This document shows positions 27,337-36,122 of a DNA stretch of 64,000 nt, piece by piece. A program made the translations under genes and the position numbers. The notes under the pieces were generated by a model, which was not told the origin of the DNA, did not search any database, and was given only the letters and a program-made list of their open reading frames with translations. Position 1 is the first letter of the stretch. Each line of letters begins with the position of its first letter. The stretch is from an uncultured Oscillospiraceae bacterium (lineage in GTDB: Bacteria > Bacillota > Clostridia > Oscillospirales > Oscillospiraceae): the NCBI GenBank assembly GCA_902478785.1, contig CABSMJ010000011.1, forward strand, positions 14,902 through 78,901, read 5' to 3'.

Positions 27337-28179
27337 TTATTTGACCTCCTGTTTGAACAGATTGCAGGTTTCCTCATGGGCGTGGCGCTCGAACTCCTTG
27401 TACATGCCGCCGCGCTTCACAGCCAGATCCCAGTCCACCTGATGACCGTCGAAATCGGGGCCGTCCACACAGGCAAACTTGGTCTCGCCGCCCACGCTGA
27501 TCCGGCAGCCGCCGCACATGCCGGTGCCGTCGATCATAATGGGGCTCATGGAAACCACCGTCTTGAGGCCATAGGGCTTGGTGGTCAGAGAGACAAACTT
27601 CATCATCATCATGGGGCCGATGGCAAAGACCTCATCATAGGTATTGCCGGCCTCGATGAGGGCCTTCAGAGCATCGGTGACCAGACCCTTCTCGCCGTAG
27701 CTGCCGTCGTCGGTCATGACCTTGAGCACATCGCTGGCGGCGCGGAAGTCGTCCTCCAGGATAACCAGGTCCTTGTTCTTGAAGCCGATGATGGCATGGA
27801 CCTCGGCGCCGGCGTCATGGAAGGCCTTGGTAACGGGATAGGCGATGGCGCAGCCCACGCCGCCGCCGACCACGCAGACCTTCTTGCGGCCCTCGATCTC
27901 GGTGGCCTTGCCCAGAGGACCCACAAAGTCCTGCAGGAAGTCGCCCTCCATCTTGTGGTTGAGCTTCTCGGTGGTGGCACCCACGATCTGGAAGATGATG
28001 GTGACGGTGCCCTTTTCGGGGTCAGCATGGTAGATGGTCAGAGGGATCCGCTCACCGTCTTCATCCACACGCAGGATGATGAACTGGCCGGGCTTGGCCT
28101 TCTTTGCGATCAGGGGAGCCTCGATTTCCAGCAGAGTCACTGTCGGTCTCAGTGCCTCTCTTCTCACGATGCGATACAT
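27337..28179 (-). CDS. nfnA: NfnA-like FAD/2Fe-2S subunit of NADH-dependent ferredoxin:NADP oxidoreductase
   Basis: A 280-residue ferredoxin-NADP reductase-fold protein: ERIPLTIY binds FAD, VVGGGVGCAIAYPVTKAF binds NAD, and a C-terminal CGGC-x11-C cluster (MCGGCRISVGG to FACVDG) with the preceding Asp fits the unusual Asp/3-Cys 2Fe-2S site of NfnA. It precedes nfnB by 2 bases and is the first gene of the operon. PyrK-like sulfide dehydrogenase beta is the alternative name. Confidence 0.88.
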   Translation of the reverse strand: MYRIVRREALRPTVTLLEIEAPLIAKKAKPGQFIILRVDEDGERIPLTIYHADPEKGTVTIIFQIVGATTEKLNHKMEGDFLQDFVGPLGKATEIEGRKKVCVVGGGVGCAIAYPVTKAFHDAGAEVHAIIGFKNKDLVILEDDFRAASDVLKVMTDDGSYGEKGLVTDALKALIEAGNTYDEVFAIGPMMMMKFVSLTTKPYGLKTVVSMSPIMIDGTGMCGGCRISVGGETKFACVDGPDFDGHQVDWDLAVKRGGMYKEFERHAHEETCNLFKQEVK

Positions 28180-28253
28180 ACCTTTTCCTTCTTTCCCTCA
28201 AAAAATCGGTGTTTTTGGCGCGTGGCCCACTCCAGAGGTCATCCCGCCGGGTA

Positions 28254-28271
28254 TTGCCAAACAATTAACAA
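28254..28271 (-). promoter_or_regulatory. Rex-like operator downstream of the nfnAB promoter
   Basis: On the minus strand TTGTTAA-TTGT-TTGGCAA matches the clostridial Rex consensus TTGTTAA-N4-TTAACAA at 12 of 14 defined positions, about 13 bases after the -10. Rex senses NADH/NAD, a sensible controller for NfnAB. Confidence 0.5.
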
Positions 28272-28284
28272 GCCACACAGCTAT

Positions 28285-28313
28285 ATATTAGCACGGTGCC
28301 GGAATTCCGTCAA
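28285..28313 (-). promoter_or_regulatory. nfnAB promoter
   Basis: TTGACG and TAATAT on the minus strand with a 17-base spacer, about 105 bases upstream of the nfnA ATG. Confidence 0.75.
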
Positions 28314-28429
28314 ATGATTTTCGTTGGCTTTTCGCCGGAATTTCCCAATGATTTTTGTCACTTTCGTTCTATTTACAGGAAGGCTCCCCTCCCGTGCTTC
28401 TTTTCCCGGAAGCAACAGGCGGCCAGACC

Positions 28430-29095
28430 TCAAAACTCCGCACAGTGAAGCGTGACCCGGCGGCCGTCCACCTCCACGCGGCCCTCCTCCCGCAGGTGCT
28501 TGAGCTCTCGCATCATGGCGCTGCGGTCGGTGCTGATATACTCCGCCAGGGCGCTGAGGGAAAAGGGCAGGGTAAATGTCCCGCCGCTGTGGGAGCTTTG
28601 CAGGGAGAAATAGGCCAGGAGCTTGTCCCGAATGGAGCGCTGGCTGAGCACCTCCACCCGCTCCCCCAGGGCCAGGGCCTTGTGGGCGATCAGGCGCAGC
28701 ATGTTCTGGACCAGGACGCTGTGGTGGTCGCAGGCCTTCTCACAGCGCTTGGTGATGTGCTCATAGTCGATGAACAGCACCCGGCAGCTCTTGCGGCACA
28801 CCACCATCAGGCTGTCGCCGCCCACACCGGAAAAGGCGATGGTCTCACCGAACACACCGCCCGGGTCCAGCACCTCCAGAATGGTGCTGTTTCCGTCGGC
28901 GTCGATGCGCAGCAGCGCCGCGCTGCCCTCCTCCACGATGCCCACGGCCTGACTACCCTCGCCGAAGCTGAGGATGATCTCGCCGTTTTGATAGGTCTTG
29001 GTCCTGGCGTGGAAACAGTCCACCATGGCCAGGTAACTCTCGTAGCTGATTCCCTCAAAAATAGGACTTTTGGCAAGTTCCTCCCGCGTCATCAT
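28430..29095 (-). CDS. Crp/Fnr-family transcriptional regulator
   Basis: A 221-residue regulator with an N-terminal cyclic-nucleotide-type beta barrel (about 12-125) and a C-terminal winged helix (about 150-215, LSALAEYISTDRSAMMREL). It has scattered Cys (27, 99, 103, 117, 121 region) but no N-terminal FNR four-Cys motif, so a 4Fe-4S FNR sensor of the E. coli type is unlikely. The barrel ligand is unknown. It diverges from the small gene at 29256 and lies upstream of nfnAB in the same direction. Confidence 0.88.
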   Translation of the reverse strand: MMTREELAKSPIFEGISYESYLAMVDCFHARTKTYQNGEIILSFGEGSQAVGIVEEGSAALLRIDADGNSTILEVLDPGGVFGETIAFSGVGGDSLMVVCRKSCRVLFIDYEHITKRCEKACDHHSVLVQNMLRLIAHKALALGERVEVLSQRSIRDKLLAYFSLQSSHSGGTFTLPFSLSALAEYISTDRSAMMRELKHLREEGRVEVDGRRVTLHCAEF

Positions 29096-29210
29096 GCTCC
29101 ATCCGCTCCCTTCGGATTTTTCTCAACTGTTGCAGCGGCAACATACTTTTCCCAGAAGTACATGATATACTATTCCCGTCCAAAAGTAAACCACAAGATA
29201 TTGTGTCCCT

Positions 29211-29228
29211 TGTCCCCTCCTGGGGACA
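29211..29228 (+). promoter_or_regulatory. Leader hairpin before the 86-residue gene
   Basis: TGTCCCC-TCCT-GGGGACA, a perfect 7-bp stem 17 bases before the ribosome site. Its role is not known. Confidence 0.35.
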
Positions 29229-29255
29229 GGATAGGCTCGGAAAGGAGACTTTTTT

Positions 29256-29516
29256 ATGCAGGTACAAGTCACAGGTGGTCAAATCAGTCCTCAGGAAGTA
29301 GAGGCCTACAAGCAGCGCGCTGCAGAGAAGTATCCCCACGCTGATGTGGAGGCGCTGGACATCCATGTGGATGGGGAGTATGTGGATCTGACCTATCATC
29401 TGGCCCCTCAGCCCTTCACCCGGATTCGCCGCATCACCGGATATCTGGTGGGCGATATGAGCCGCTGGAACAACGCCAAACGGGCCGAGGCACAGGACCG
29501 GGTCAAGCATATCTGA
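29256..29516 (+). CDS. Small protein with an NrdD C-terminal-like motif
   Basis: An 86-residue protein. Its second half, RIRRITGYLVGDMSRWNN then AKRAEAQDRVKHI, resembles the extreme C terminus of anaerobic ribonucleotide reductase NrdD (the RxTGYLxxxxxWNxGKxxEFxDR region), but it lacks the Cys zinc ribbon and the glycyl-radical motif, and the N-terminal half is a short helix plus beta hairpin. AAGGAG precedes the ATG. Many databases would label it anaerobic ribonucleotide reductase, which seems misleading for so short a protein. Function unknown. Confidence 0.65.
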   Translation: MQVQVTGGQISPQEVEAYKQRAAEKYPHADVEALDIHVDGEYVDLTYHLAPQPFTRIRRITGYLVGDMSRWNNAKRAEAQDRVKHI

Positions 29517-29652
29517 GTTTCCGTCAAGATTCCGCAAAATTTCTCCAGCGTTATTTCCACTTTATTCATACATTCCCCTGTTCCTTCCTGTATACTATTG
29601 GTAGAGGGGCATGCTCCTCATCCCATCCCATGGAAGGAAAGAGGTATGCGCT

Positions 29653-30102
29653 TTGAATATCGCCTATTTTCTCATCCCCAAAAGCAAAGTCGCCTTTCTC
29701 TATGACGACTTCACCTTTCGGCAGGGGCTGGAAAAGATGCGGCATCACGGCTACACTGCCATTCCCGTCATTTCCCGCAGCGGTCAGTATGTGGGCACCG
29801 TCAGCGAAGGGGATTTCCTCTGGCACCTGCTGCAAAACGTGCAGGACGACACCCAGGTGCTAACCATAAAAGAAGTGGAGACCCTTCAGGTCCGGGACAT
29901 TCTGGGTGCTGACAAATACCCCTGTGTCCACATTACCGTCTCCATGGACGATCTTCTGACCTCAGCTATGAATCAGAATTTCATCCCCGTCATCGACGAT
30001 CTGGGCAACTTCATCGGCATCGTCACCCGAAAAGACATCATCCGCTATTTCTCCGAAAAAGGAAAGGGCCAGGCATCCCTGCCCCTGGTGCGGAGAGCCT
30101 GA
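29653..30102 (+). CDS. Tandem CBS-domain protein
   Basis: A 149-residue protein made of two CBS motifs (GYTAIPVISRSGQYVGTVSEGDF and FIPVIDDLGNFIGIVTRKDII regions), which bind adenine nucleotides and sense energy or c-di-AMP. I choose the TTG at 29653 because AAAGAGG sits about 9 bases before it; the ATG at 29611 has no such site. It stands alone before a terminator, with no attached enzyme domain. Confidence 0.8.
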   Translation: MNIAYFLIPKSKVAFLYDDFTFRQGLEKMRHHGYTAIPVISRSGQYVGTVSEGDFLWHLLQNVQDDTQVLTIKEVETLQVRDILGADKYPCVHITVSMDDLLTSAMNQNFIPVIDDLGNFIGIVTRKDIIRYFSEKGKGQASLPLVRRA

Positions 30103-30122
30103 AAAACACCGTTTTCTTACAT

Positions 30123-30156
30123 AAAAGCGTCCGGCCCCAAAGGGCCGGACGCTTTT
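30123..30156. terminator. Bidirectional terminator between CBS gene and tsaD
   Basis: AAAAGCGTCCGGCCC and its complement, 15-bp stem with CAAA loop, T run on both strands. Confidence 0.92.
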
Positions 30157-30160
30157 TCTC

Positions 30161-31180
30161 TTATTTACCGGGTTGATCGGAGATCTCCCGGGTAGCATAG
30201 GCGTTGAGCTCCATGCCGGCGGTGTGGCCGGCCAGATACTCGTAATAGCCCTGGGCACCGATCATGGCGCCGTTGTCGCCGCACCAGCGCATGGGCGGCA
30301 GATACAGCCGCACGCCCTCCCTGCGGCAGGCCTCCTCCAGGTCCGCCCGGATGCGGGAGTTGGCCGCCACGCCGCCGGCAGCCACCAGCACCTTCCGCCC
30401 CGCCTGCCGGGCCGCCTCCATGGCCCGGGGCACCAGCTCGGCGCTGACGGCGGCGGTGAAGTCCGCCGCCAGAGCCGCCCGGTCCAGCTCCTCGCCCTTT
30501 TGCTGGGCGTTGTGGGCCAGATTCACCACGGCGGTCTTGAGGCCGGAAAAGCTCATGTCCAGGGGGTGGTCCGTCACATGGGTCCGGGGCAGGTCGTAGA
30601 CGCCGCCCTGGGACTGGCGGGCCAGGTCGTCCATGGGCTTGCCGCCGGGATAGGGCAGACCCAGCACCCGGGCAGCCTTGTCGAAGCACTCCCCCGCCGC
30701 GTCGTCCCGGGTGGCACCCAGGATCTCCATGTCCGTATAGTTCTTCACATCCACCAACAGTGTGTTGCCGCCGGAGATGCACAGGGCCAGGAATGGCGGC
30801 TGGAGCTCCGGGAAGGCCAGGTAGTTTGCGGCGATGTGGCCCCGGACGTGGTGCACCGGGATCAGGGGCACCCCCAGGGCATAGGCCACGGATTTGGCAA
30901 AGCTCAGGCCCACCAGCACCGCGCCGATGAGGCCCGGGGCATAGGTCACCGCCACCGCGTCGATCTCGCTCCGCTTCACGCCGGCATCCTGCAACGCCTT
31001 CTCCGTCAGGGCGGCAATGGCCTCCACATGCTTGCGGGAGGCGATCTCCGGCACCACGCCGCCATAGAGGGCGTGCATATCCGCCTGGGAGGCCACAGCG
31101 TCGGACAGCACCCGCCGCCCATCCTCCACCACTGCCGCCGCCGTCTCGTCGCAGGAGGATTCAAACGCAAGGATCTTCAC
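30161..31180 (-). CDS. tsaD: tRNA N6-adenosine threonylcarbamoyltransferase TsaD
   Basis: A 339-residue Kae1/TsaD protein that transfers the threonylcarbamoyl group to A37 of ANN-decoding tRNAs. The start MKILAFESSCDETAAAV is a family signature, the metal His pair is in VHHVRGHI, and AAGGVAANS and CGDNGAMI mark the ATPase-fold nucleotide site. It lies downstream of rimI and a GNAT gene in the polA direction. TsaB and TsaE partners are not in the window. Confidence 0.96.
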   Translation of the reverse strand: MKILAFESSCDETAAAVVEDGRRVLSDAVASQADMHALYGGVVPEIASRKHVEAIAALTEKALQDAGVKRSEIDAVAVTYAPGLIGAVLVGLSFAKSVAYALGVPLIPVHHVRGHIAANYLAFPELQPPFLALCISGGNTLLVDVKNYTDMEILGATRDDAAGECFDKAARVLGLPYPGGKPMDDLARQSQGGVYDLPRTHVTDHPLDMSFSGLKTAVVNLAHNAQQKGEELDRAALAADFTAAVSAELVPRAMEAARQAGRKVLVAAGGVAANSRIRADLEEACRREGVRLYLPPMRWCGDNGAMIGAQGYYEYLAGHTAGMELNAYATREISDQPGK

Positions 31181-31198
31181 TCTTCTCTCCCTCTTTCT

Positions 31199-31792
31199 TC
31201 ACTCGTTCCACTCCACCCGGGGCAGAGGCTCCGCCGCCCCGTCCCGGGGGATGCGCACGTAGCGTTCATATTTCTCCGGCGAAAACCGGCTTTGATAGAT
31301 GAACCGATGGGCCTCCATCAGCGTCTCGTCCGGGATGGGCTCCGGAGCCCAGTAGAGCGTCTTGTAGGGCACGCCGAACATCTCCGTGTCGTATCCGGCG
31401 GTGCGGGCGCCGTTGCGGGCGTAAAAGCCCAGCCGCCGCCGGGCCAGCTCCGAGTCCGGGGCATAGCAGGGCGTTTCGCTCTCGCCCAGGATCACCGTCT
31501 CCGGCTCCGCCCGGCGCATCTTCTCCAGCAGCACGGCGCCGGTGCCGCCGTTGCGCCGCCCAGGACTGACGCACAGGTAGTCCAACAGCGCCCAGCCGGG
31601 CCGGCCCAGCCACAAAAAGCACTCCCCCACGATCTCGTCGCCGTCAAAGAGACACCAGGGGCGGTAGCAGCCCGCCTCCATCATCTCTAAAATGTTCTTC
31701 ACCGGCTTGAGCTCCGCCGGGGGAAAGGAGACCTTCAGGTCCCGCTCATAGATCTCCCGGACCTGCTCCGGGGTCGCTAGCTTCAGTTCCAT
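31199..31792 (-). CDS. GNAT-family N-acetyltransferase
   Basis: A 197-residue protein with an acetyl-CoA fold: DYLCVSPGRRNGGTGAVLLEKM is the diagnostic V-x-P-x-x-R-x-x-G-x-G/A loop. The acceptor substrate is unknown. It overlaps the end of rimI by 47 bases in another frame and precedes tsaD by 18 bases, so the three are translated together. Confidence 0.85.
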   Translation of the reverse strand: MELKLATPEQVREIYERDLKVSFPPAELKPVKNILEMMEAGCYRPWCLFDGDEIVGECFLWLGRPGWALLDYLCVSPGRRNGGTGAVLLEKMRRAEPETVILGESETPCYAPDSELARRRLGFYARNGARTAGYDTEMFGVPYKTLYWAPEPIPDETLMEAHRFIYQSRFSPEKYERYVRIPRDGAAEPLPRVEWNE

Positions 31793-32246
31793 GTTCCTGC
31801 TCCCATGTCATGATGATGGCATCCTCCTTGGGATGCTCGTAGTAGTTCTTGCGCCGGCCTGTGCTGCGGAAGCCGTGCCGGCCGTAGAGCACGATGGCCG
31901 CCGTGTTGGACGGGCGAACCTCCAGTGTCAAAAAGGCCAGATGGTTGCCCTTGGCAAAGTTGATGAACACCTCCAGCAGCTGGGAGGCAATGCCCTGGCG
32001 CCGCAGCTCCGGCTTGACGGCCACGTTGGTGATATACCCCTCATCCAGCACCACCAGCAGCCCTGCATAGCCCACCACGGTGCCGTCGGCGTCCTCCGCC
32101 ACTAGAAAGGCGGCGCAGTCGTTCTCCAGCTCCTCCGCCAGCATCTTCCGGGACCAGGGCGCGGAAAAGCAGATCCGCTCCAGCTCCGCCACCTGATCCA
32201 GGTGATCGGCGGTCATGGGCACGATCCGCACAGATCTTTTCTCCAT
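31746..32246 (-). CDS. rimI: Ribosomal-protein-alanine acetyltransferase RimI
   Basis: A 166-residue GNAT protein with the RimI pattern CFSAPWS near residue 30, ITNVAVKPELRRQGIASQLL for acetyl-CoA and LEVRPSNTAAIVLYGRHGF. RimI acetylates the N-terminal Ala of ribosomal protein S18 and is often encoded beside tsaD or tsaB. Its tail, after the GNAT fold, overlaps the next GNAT gene. Confidence 0.9.
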   Translation of the reverse strand: MEKRSVRIVPMTADHLDQVAELERICFSAPWSRKMLAEELENDCAAFLVAEDADGTVVGYAGLLVVLDEGYITNVAVKPELRRQGIASQLLEVFINFAKGNHLAFLTLEVRPSNTAAIVLYGRHGFRSTGRRKNYYEHPKEDAIIMTWEQEHGTEASDPGAGPGDL

Positions 32247-32315
32247 ACTCTCTATCCTTTCCCCGGAGTCCCATAAGTGGGTTCTCCGGGCGTTGATTCT
32301 CTTGTTTTCTCCGGC

Positions 32316-34991
32316 TCAGCCCTTGGCCTCCAGCCAGTTCCTGCCCCAGTGAGCCTCCGCCGTCAGGGGCACCGCCAGATGGGCCACCCCCTCCATCTCT
32401 TCAGTGAGGAGCCGCTTTACTTGCTCCGCCTCCGCCTGGGGACACTCCACGATCAGCTCGTCGTGGACCTGGAGCACCAGCCGGGCTTCCAGCCCCTCGG
32501 CCTTCAGCCGCTTCCATACCGCCACCATGGCCAGCTTCATGATGTCCGCCGCGGTGCCCTGGATGGGCATGTTCAGCGCCACCCGCTCCCCGAAGGAGCG
32601 CATATTGTAGTTGGAGGACTTGAGCTCCGGCAGGGCGCGGCGGCGGTGGTAGAGGGTCTCCACGTAGCCGTCGGCCTTGGCCTGCTCCACCACCTCGGTC
32701 ATGTGCTTGCGCACGCCGGGGTAGGTCTGGAAGTAGCTCTCGATATACTCCTTGGCCTCCCACTGGGCCACGCCGATGTCCTGGCTCAGGGAGAAGGGGG
32801 AGATGCCGTAGACGATGCCGAAATTCACCGCCTTGGCGTTGGAGCGCATCTGGTGGGTCACCTGATCCACCGGCACGTGGAACACCTGGGAGGCGGTCAC
32901 CGTGTGGATGTCCGTACCGGACAAAAAGGCCTGCTGCATGGCCTTATCGTCGGCGATGCAGGCCAGCAGCCGCAGCTCGATCTGGGAGTAGTCCGCGTCC
33001 ACCAGCACCTTGCCCTCGTCGGGAATGAACATCCGGCGGATCTCGCTGCCCAGATCGGTGCGGGTAGGGATATTCTGCAGATTGGGCTCCGTGGAGCTGA
33101 GCCGTCCGGTGGCGGTGACGGTCATCTGGAAGGAGGTGTGGATGCGGCCGTCAGGGCCGATGACCTTCAAAAGCCCGTCGGCGTAGGTGGACTTGAGCTT
33201 GGCGTACTGGCGGTACTCCAGCACCGCGTTGACGATGGGGTGCTGCCAGCGGAGCTTTTCCAGCACTTCGGCGTTGGTGGAGTAGCCGGTCTTGGTCTTT
33301 TTAGCCGGAGGCAGGCCCAGGCGCTCAAAGAGCACCTCTCCCAGCTGCTTGGGGGAATTGATGTTGAAGGGGCCGCCGGCCATCTCGTAAATGGCCGCCT
33401 CCAGGTCCCGGATCCGTCCGTCCATGGCCTCGCCGAACCGGCGCAGCTCCCCGGCGTCCACCCGGAAGCCGGTCCGCTCCATCTCCGCCAACACCCGACA
33501 GAGGGGTAGCTCCGCGGTCTCGTAGAGCTCCCACATCTGCTGCTCCTTCAAAAGGGGCGGCAGCTTCTCATACAGTGCCTCCACCGCCGCCGTATAGGCG
33601 TCAAAGGCGGCCTGGGCCTGGGCAGTGTCCCCGCCCAGGGGGGAGAAGGCCTCCGGCTCCAGGTGGAGGGGCTTGGGCAGCTCCGCCCCGCAGTAGGCCA
33701 GAAACAGCCGGGGCAGGTCATAGCCGCCCGCCGTGGCATCCAGGAGATAGGCGGCCAGGGCCGTGTCAAACACAAAGCCCTCCGCCGGCAGTCCGTTTTC
33801 CAGCAGCAGTCCCATGAGATCCTTGACGTTGTGGGAGACCTTCTTCACGGCGCCGGAGAAAAGGGTGCGCAGCAGGGCGTTCCAGTCCCCCTGGTACCGG
33901 GAGAAGAAGAGCTCCGCCGTCACCGCCTGATTCTCCCCAGTCCGGCAGGTCACCACCACGCCGCCGAGGTCCGGCAGCGTCAGCACCGACACATGGTCTG
34001 CGCCCTTCCACTGCTCCACCAGGGCCTCTGCCTGGGCCGGCTCCGTCACCTGCTCCACCTGCACCGTGAAGTCCGTCTTTTCCTCCGGCGCCGGAGCGCC
34101 CTCCCCGGGCCGCAGGCCCAGCTTGTCGATGAGCTTGGAGAACTCCAGGCGCACGAAGAGGTCGTAGAGCTCCGGCTTGGGGTCCCGGCGCAGGTTGTCC
34201 TCCGGGGCGAATTCCACCGGGGCGTCGGTGACGATGGTGGCCAGGAAACGAGAGTGCTCCGCATCGGCCTTCCCCTCGGTGAGCTTTTTCACCACATTGG
34301 GCTTGGCGGGCACGCCGGGAGCCGACTCGATGTCCGGCAGGGCGGCGTACAGCGCCTCCACCGTGCCGTAGCACCGGACCAGGCTCAGGGCGGTCTTTTC
34401 CCCGATGCCCTTGACGCCGGGGATGTTGTCGGAGGTGTCCCCCATCAGCGCCTTCAGGTCGATCATGTGGATGGGGGCAAAGCCGTACTCCTCCCTAAAG
34501 GTCTCCGGGGTCATGTCCCGGGTGGTGGTCTGGCCCATGCGGGTGGACACCAGCTTGACCTTGGTGTGGTCGGTGATGAGCTGGAGGGAGTCCTTGTCCC
34601 CGGTCACCAGCACGCAGTCCCACCCAGCTGCCTCGCTCTTCCGGGAGAAGGTGCCCAGCAGGTCGTCCGCCTCCCATCCGGGCAGCTCGTAGCGGGGGAT
34701 GTTCATGGCGTCCAGCACCTCTTTGAGCACCGGCATCTGCTGTGCCAGCTCCTCCGGCATGGCGTGGCGGGTGGCCTTGTAGGCCTCGTCGGCCTTGTGG
34801 CGGAAGGTGGGAGCGTGGACGTCGAAGGTCACGCACAGCGCCTCCGGCTTCTCCTCCTCCGTCAGCCGCAGCAGCGTCGTGAGAAATCCATACACCGCGT
34901 GGGTATAGAGCCCGTCCCGTGTGGTCAGGGGACGAATGCCGTAATAGGCCCGGTTGATGAGGCTATTGCCGTCCAGGACCATAAGCTTCAT
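32316..34991 (-). CDS. polA: DNA polymerase I
   Basis: An 891-residue family A polymerase. Residues 1 to about 290 form the 5-prime nuclease (MKLMVLDGNSLINRAY, VTGDKDSLQ, LMGDTSDNIPGVKGIG), about 310-500 a 3-prime exonuclease-like fold, and the rest the polymerase with motif A VDADYSQIELR, motif B RSNAKAVNFGIVYG and motif C QVHDELI. The exonuclease fold lacks the usual Asp-x-Glu first motif, so proofreading is probably absent. I start at 34991, 9 bases after GGGAGG; the longer frame to 35174 has no site. Confidence 0.96.
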   Translation of the reverse strand: MKLMVLDGNSLINRAYYGIRPLTTRDGLYTHAVYGFLTTLLRLTEEEKPEALCVTFDVHAPTFRHKADEAYKATRHAMPEELAQQMPVLKEVLDAMNIPRYELPGWEADDLLGTFSRKSEAAGWDCVLVTGDKDSLQLITDHTKVKLVSTRMGQTTTRDMTPETFREEYGFAPIHMIDLKALMGDTSDNIPGVKGIGEKTALSLVRCYGTVEALYAALPDIESAPGVPAKPNVVKKLTEGKADAEHSRFLATIVTDAPVEFAPEDNLRRDPKPELYDLFVRLEFSKLIDKLGLRPGEGAPAPEEKTDFTVQVEQVTEPAQAEALVEQWKGADHVSVLTLPDLGGVVVTCRTGENQAVTAELFFSRYQGDWNALLRTLFSGAVKKVSHNVKDLMGLLLENGLPAEGFVFDTALAAYLLDATAGGYDLPRLFLAYCGAELPKPLHLEPEAFSPLGGDTAQAQAAFDAYTAAVEALYEKLPPLLKEQQMWELYETAELPLCRVLAEMERTGFRVDAGELRRFGEAMDGRIRDLEAAIYEMAGGPFNINSPKQLGEVLFERLGLPPAKKTKTGYSTNAEVLEKLRWQHPIVNAVLEYRQYAKLKSTYADGLLKVIGPDGRIHTSFQMTVTATGRLSSTEPNLQNIPTRTDLGSEIRRMFIPDEGKVLVDADYSQIELRLLACIADDKAMQQAFLSGTDIHTVTASQVFHVPVDQVTHQMRSNAKAVNFGIVYGISPFSLSQDIGVAQWEAKEYIESYFQTYPGVRKHMTEVVEQAKADGYVETLYHRRRALPELKSSNYNMRSFGERVALNMPIQGTAADIMKLAMVAVWKRLKAEGLEARLVLQVHDELIVECPQAEAEQVKRLLTEEMEGVAHLAVPLTAEAHWGRNWLEAKG

Positions 34992-35013
34992 GGGGGAACC
35001 TCCCTTGCGTGAT

Positions 35014-35034
35014 CCCGCCGGAGCTCTCGGCGGG
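35014..35034 (-). promoter_or_regulatory. polA leader hairpin
   Basis: CCCGCCG-N7-CGGCGGG forms a stem about 15 bases upstream of the polA ribosome site and could influence its access. Confidence 0.3.
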
Positions 35035-35054
35035 AGACGATAGTCTGACAGGAT

Positions 35055-35083
35055 ATTATACCCCAAGAGAAAAGGAAAAACAA
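35055..35083 (-). promoter_or_regulatory. polA promoter
   Basis: On the minus strand TTGTTT and TATAAT are separated by 17 bases, about 65 bases upstream of the polA start. Confidence 0.7.
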
Positions 35084-35164
35084 GCCGGAGCCGGCCTCTG
35101 GCTTTTTCCCCACGCTGTGCTATACTAGAGGAAATTCCGCTTCGGCGGCAAAGGAGGCCCGGCC

Positions 35165-36061
35165 ATGCGCACACTGACCCATATCGTCACCCCGGAGGAG
35201 GAAGGCCGCACGGTCCGCAGCCTGCTCAAAGGCCGCTGGCAATTCTCCTCCCACGCCATCTCCCGGCTGACCCGGGTGGAGGGCGGCATCCGGGTCAACG
35301 GCGTCCACGCCCGCACCTCGGCGGTGCTCCGGGCCGGGGATAAAGTGGAGGTGGAAAGCGGCGACCACCGCCCGCCCAAAGCCGCTCCGGTGCCCGGGAA
35401 CTGGCCGCTGCCGGTGGTGTGGGAGGACGAGGACCTGCTGGTGGTCAACAAGCCCGCCGGCATGGCCGCCCACGCTTCCAGCTTCCTGCCCGACACCCCC
35501 ACGGTAGCCGGGGCCCTGGCCTTTTCCCGGGGCACGGACTTTATCTTCCACCCGGTCAGCCGTCTGGACAAGGGCACCACGGGATTGATGGTCATTGCCA
35601 AAAGCGGCTATGTCCACGACCTGCTCCGCCGCCAGCTCCACACCGACGCCTTCCGCCGGGAGTATCGGGGCGTGTGTCTGGGCGTCCCCGATCCGCCCCG
35701 GGGCACCGTGGACCTGCCCATCGGCCGGGCGGAGGGGTCGGCCATCGCCCGGCAGATCCGCTCCGACGGCGACAGTGCCGTGACCCACTATGAAACGCTG
35801 GAGACCCGGAATGGCCTCTCCCTGCTGCGCCTGCTTCCCGAGACGGGACGGACTCACCAGCTCCGCCTCCACATGGCCACCCTGGGCTGTCCCCTGGCCG
35901 GGGACTGGCTCTACGGTAAAGAGGACCCCACTCTCATCCCCCGCCCTGCTCTTCACTCCTATGCCCTGGAGCTGGTCCACCCCGTCACCGGGGAGGTCCT
36001 GCATCTGACGGCCCCGCTGCCGGAGGACATGGTCCGCCTTGGCCCCTGGCAGGAGGAGTAG
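35165..36061 (+). CDS. RluA/RluD-family RNA pseudouridine synthase
   Basis: A 298-residue protein: an S4-like N-terminal part (about 12-75) and the pseudouridine synthase domain with VVNKPAGM, the catalytic Asp in HPVSRLDKGTTG and the GRTHQLRLHM motif. It converts uridines in rRNA or tRNA; the target site is not readable from sequence. Divergent from polA and followed by a terminator. Confidence 0.92.
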   Translation: MRTLTHIVTPEEEGRTVRSLLKGRWQFSSHAISRLTRVEGGIRVNGVHARTSAVLRAGDKVEVESGDHRPPKAAPVPGNWPLPVVWEDEDLLVVNKPAGMAAHASSFLPDTPTVAGALAFSRGTDFIFHPVSRLDKGTTGLMVIAKSGYVHDLLRRQLHTDAFRREYRGVCLGVPDPPRGTVDLPIGRAEGSAIARQIRSDGDSAVTHYETLETRNGLSLLRLLPETGRTHQLRLHMATLGCPLAGDWLYGKEDPTLIPRPALHSYALELVHPVTGEVLHLTAPLPEDMVRLGPWQEE

Positions 36062-36079
36062 GCCCCGCGCAAACGCCCA

Positions 36080-36108
36080 AATCCCGCCGATTTCCGGCGG
36101 GATTTTTC
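36080..36108 (+). terminator. Terminator after the pseudouridine synthase gene
   Basis: AATCCCGCCG and CGGCGGGATT form a 10-bp stem with ATTTC loop, followed by TTTCTT. Confidence 0.88.
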
Positions 36109-36122
36109 TTGCAGATTTTTCC

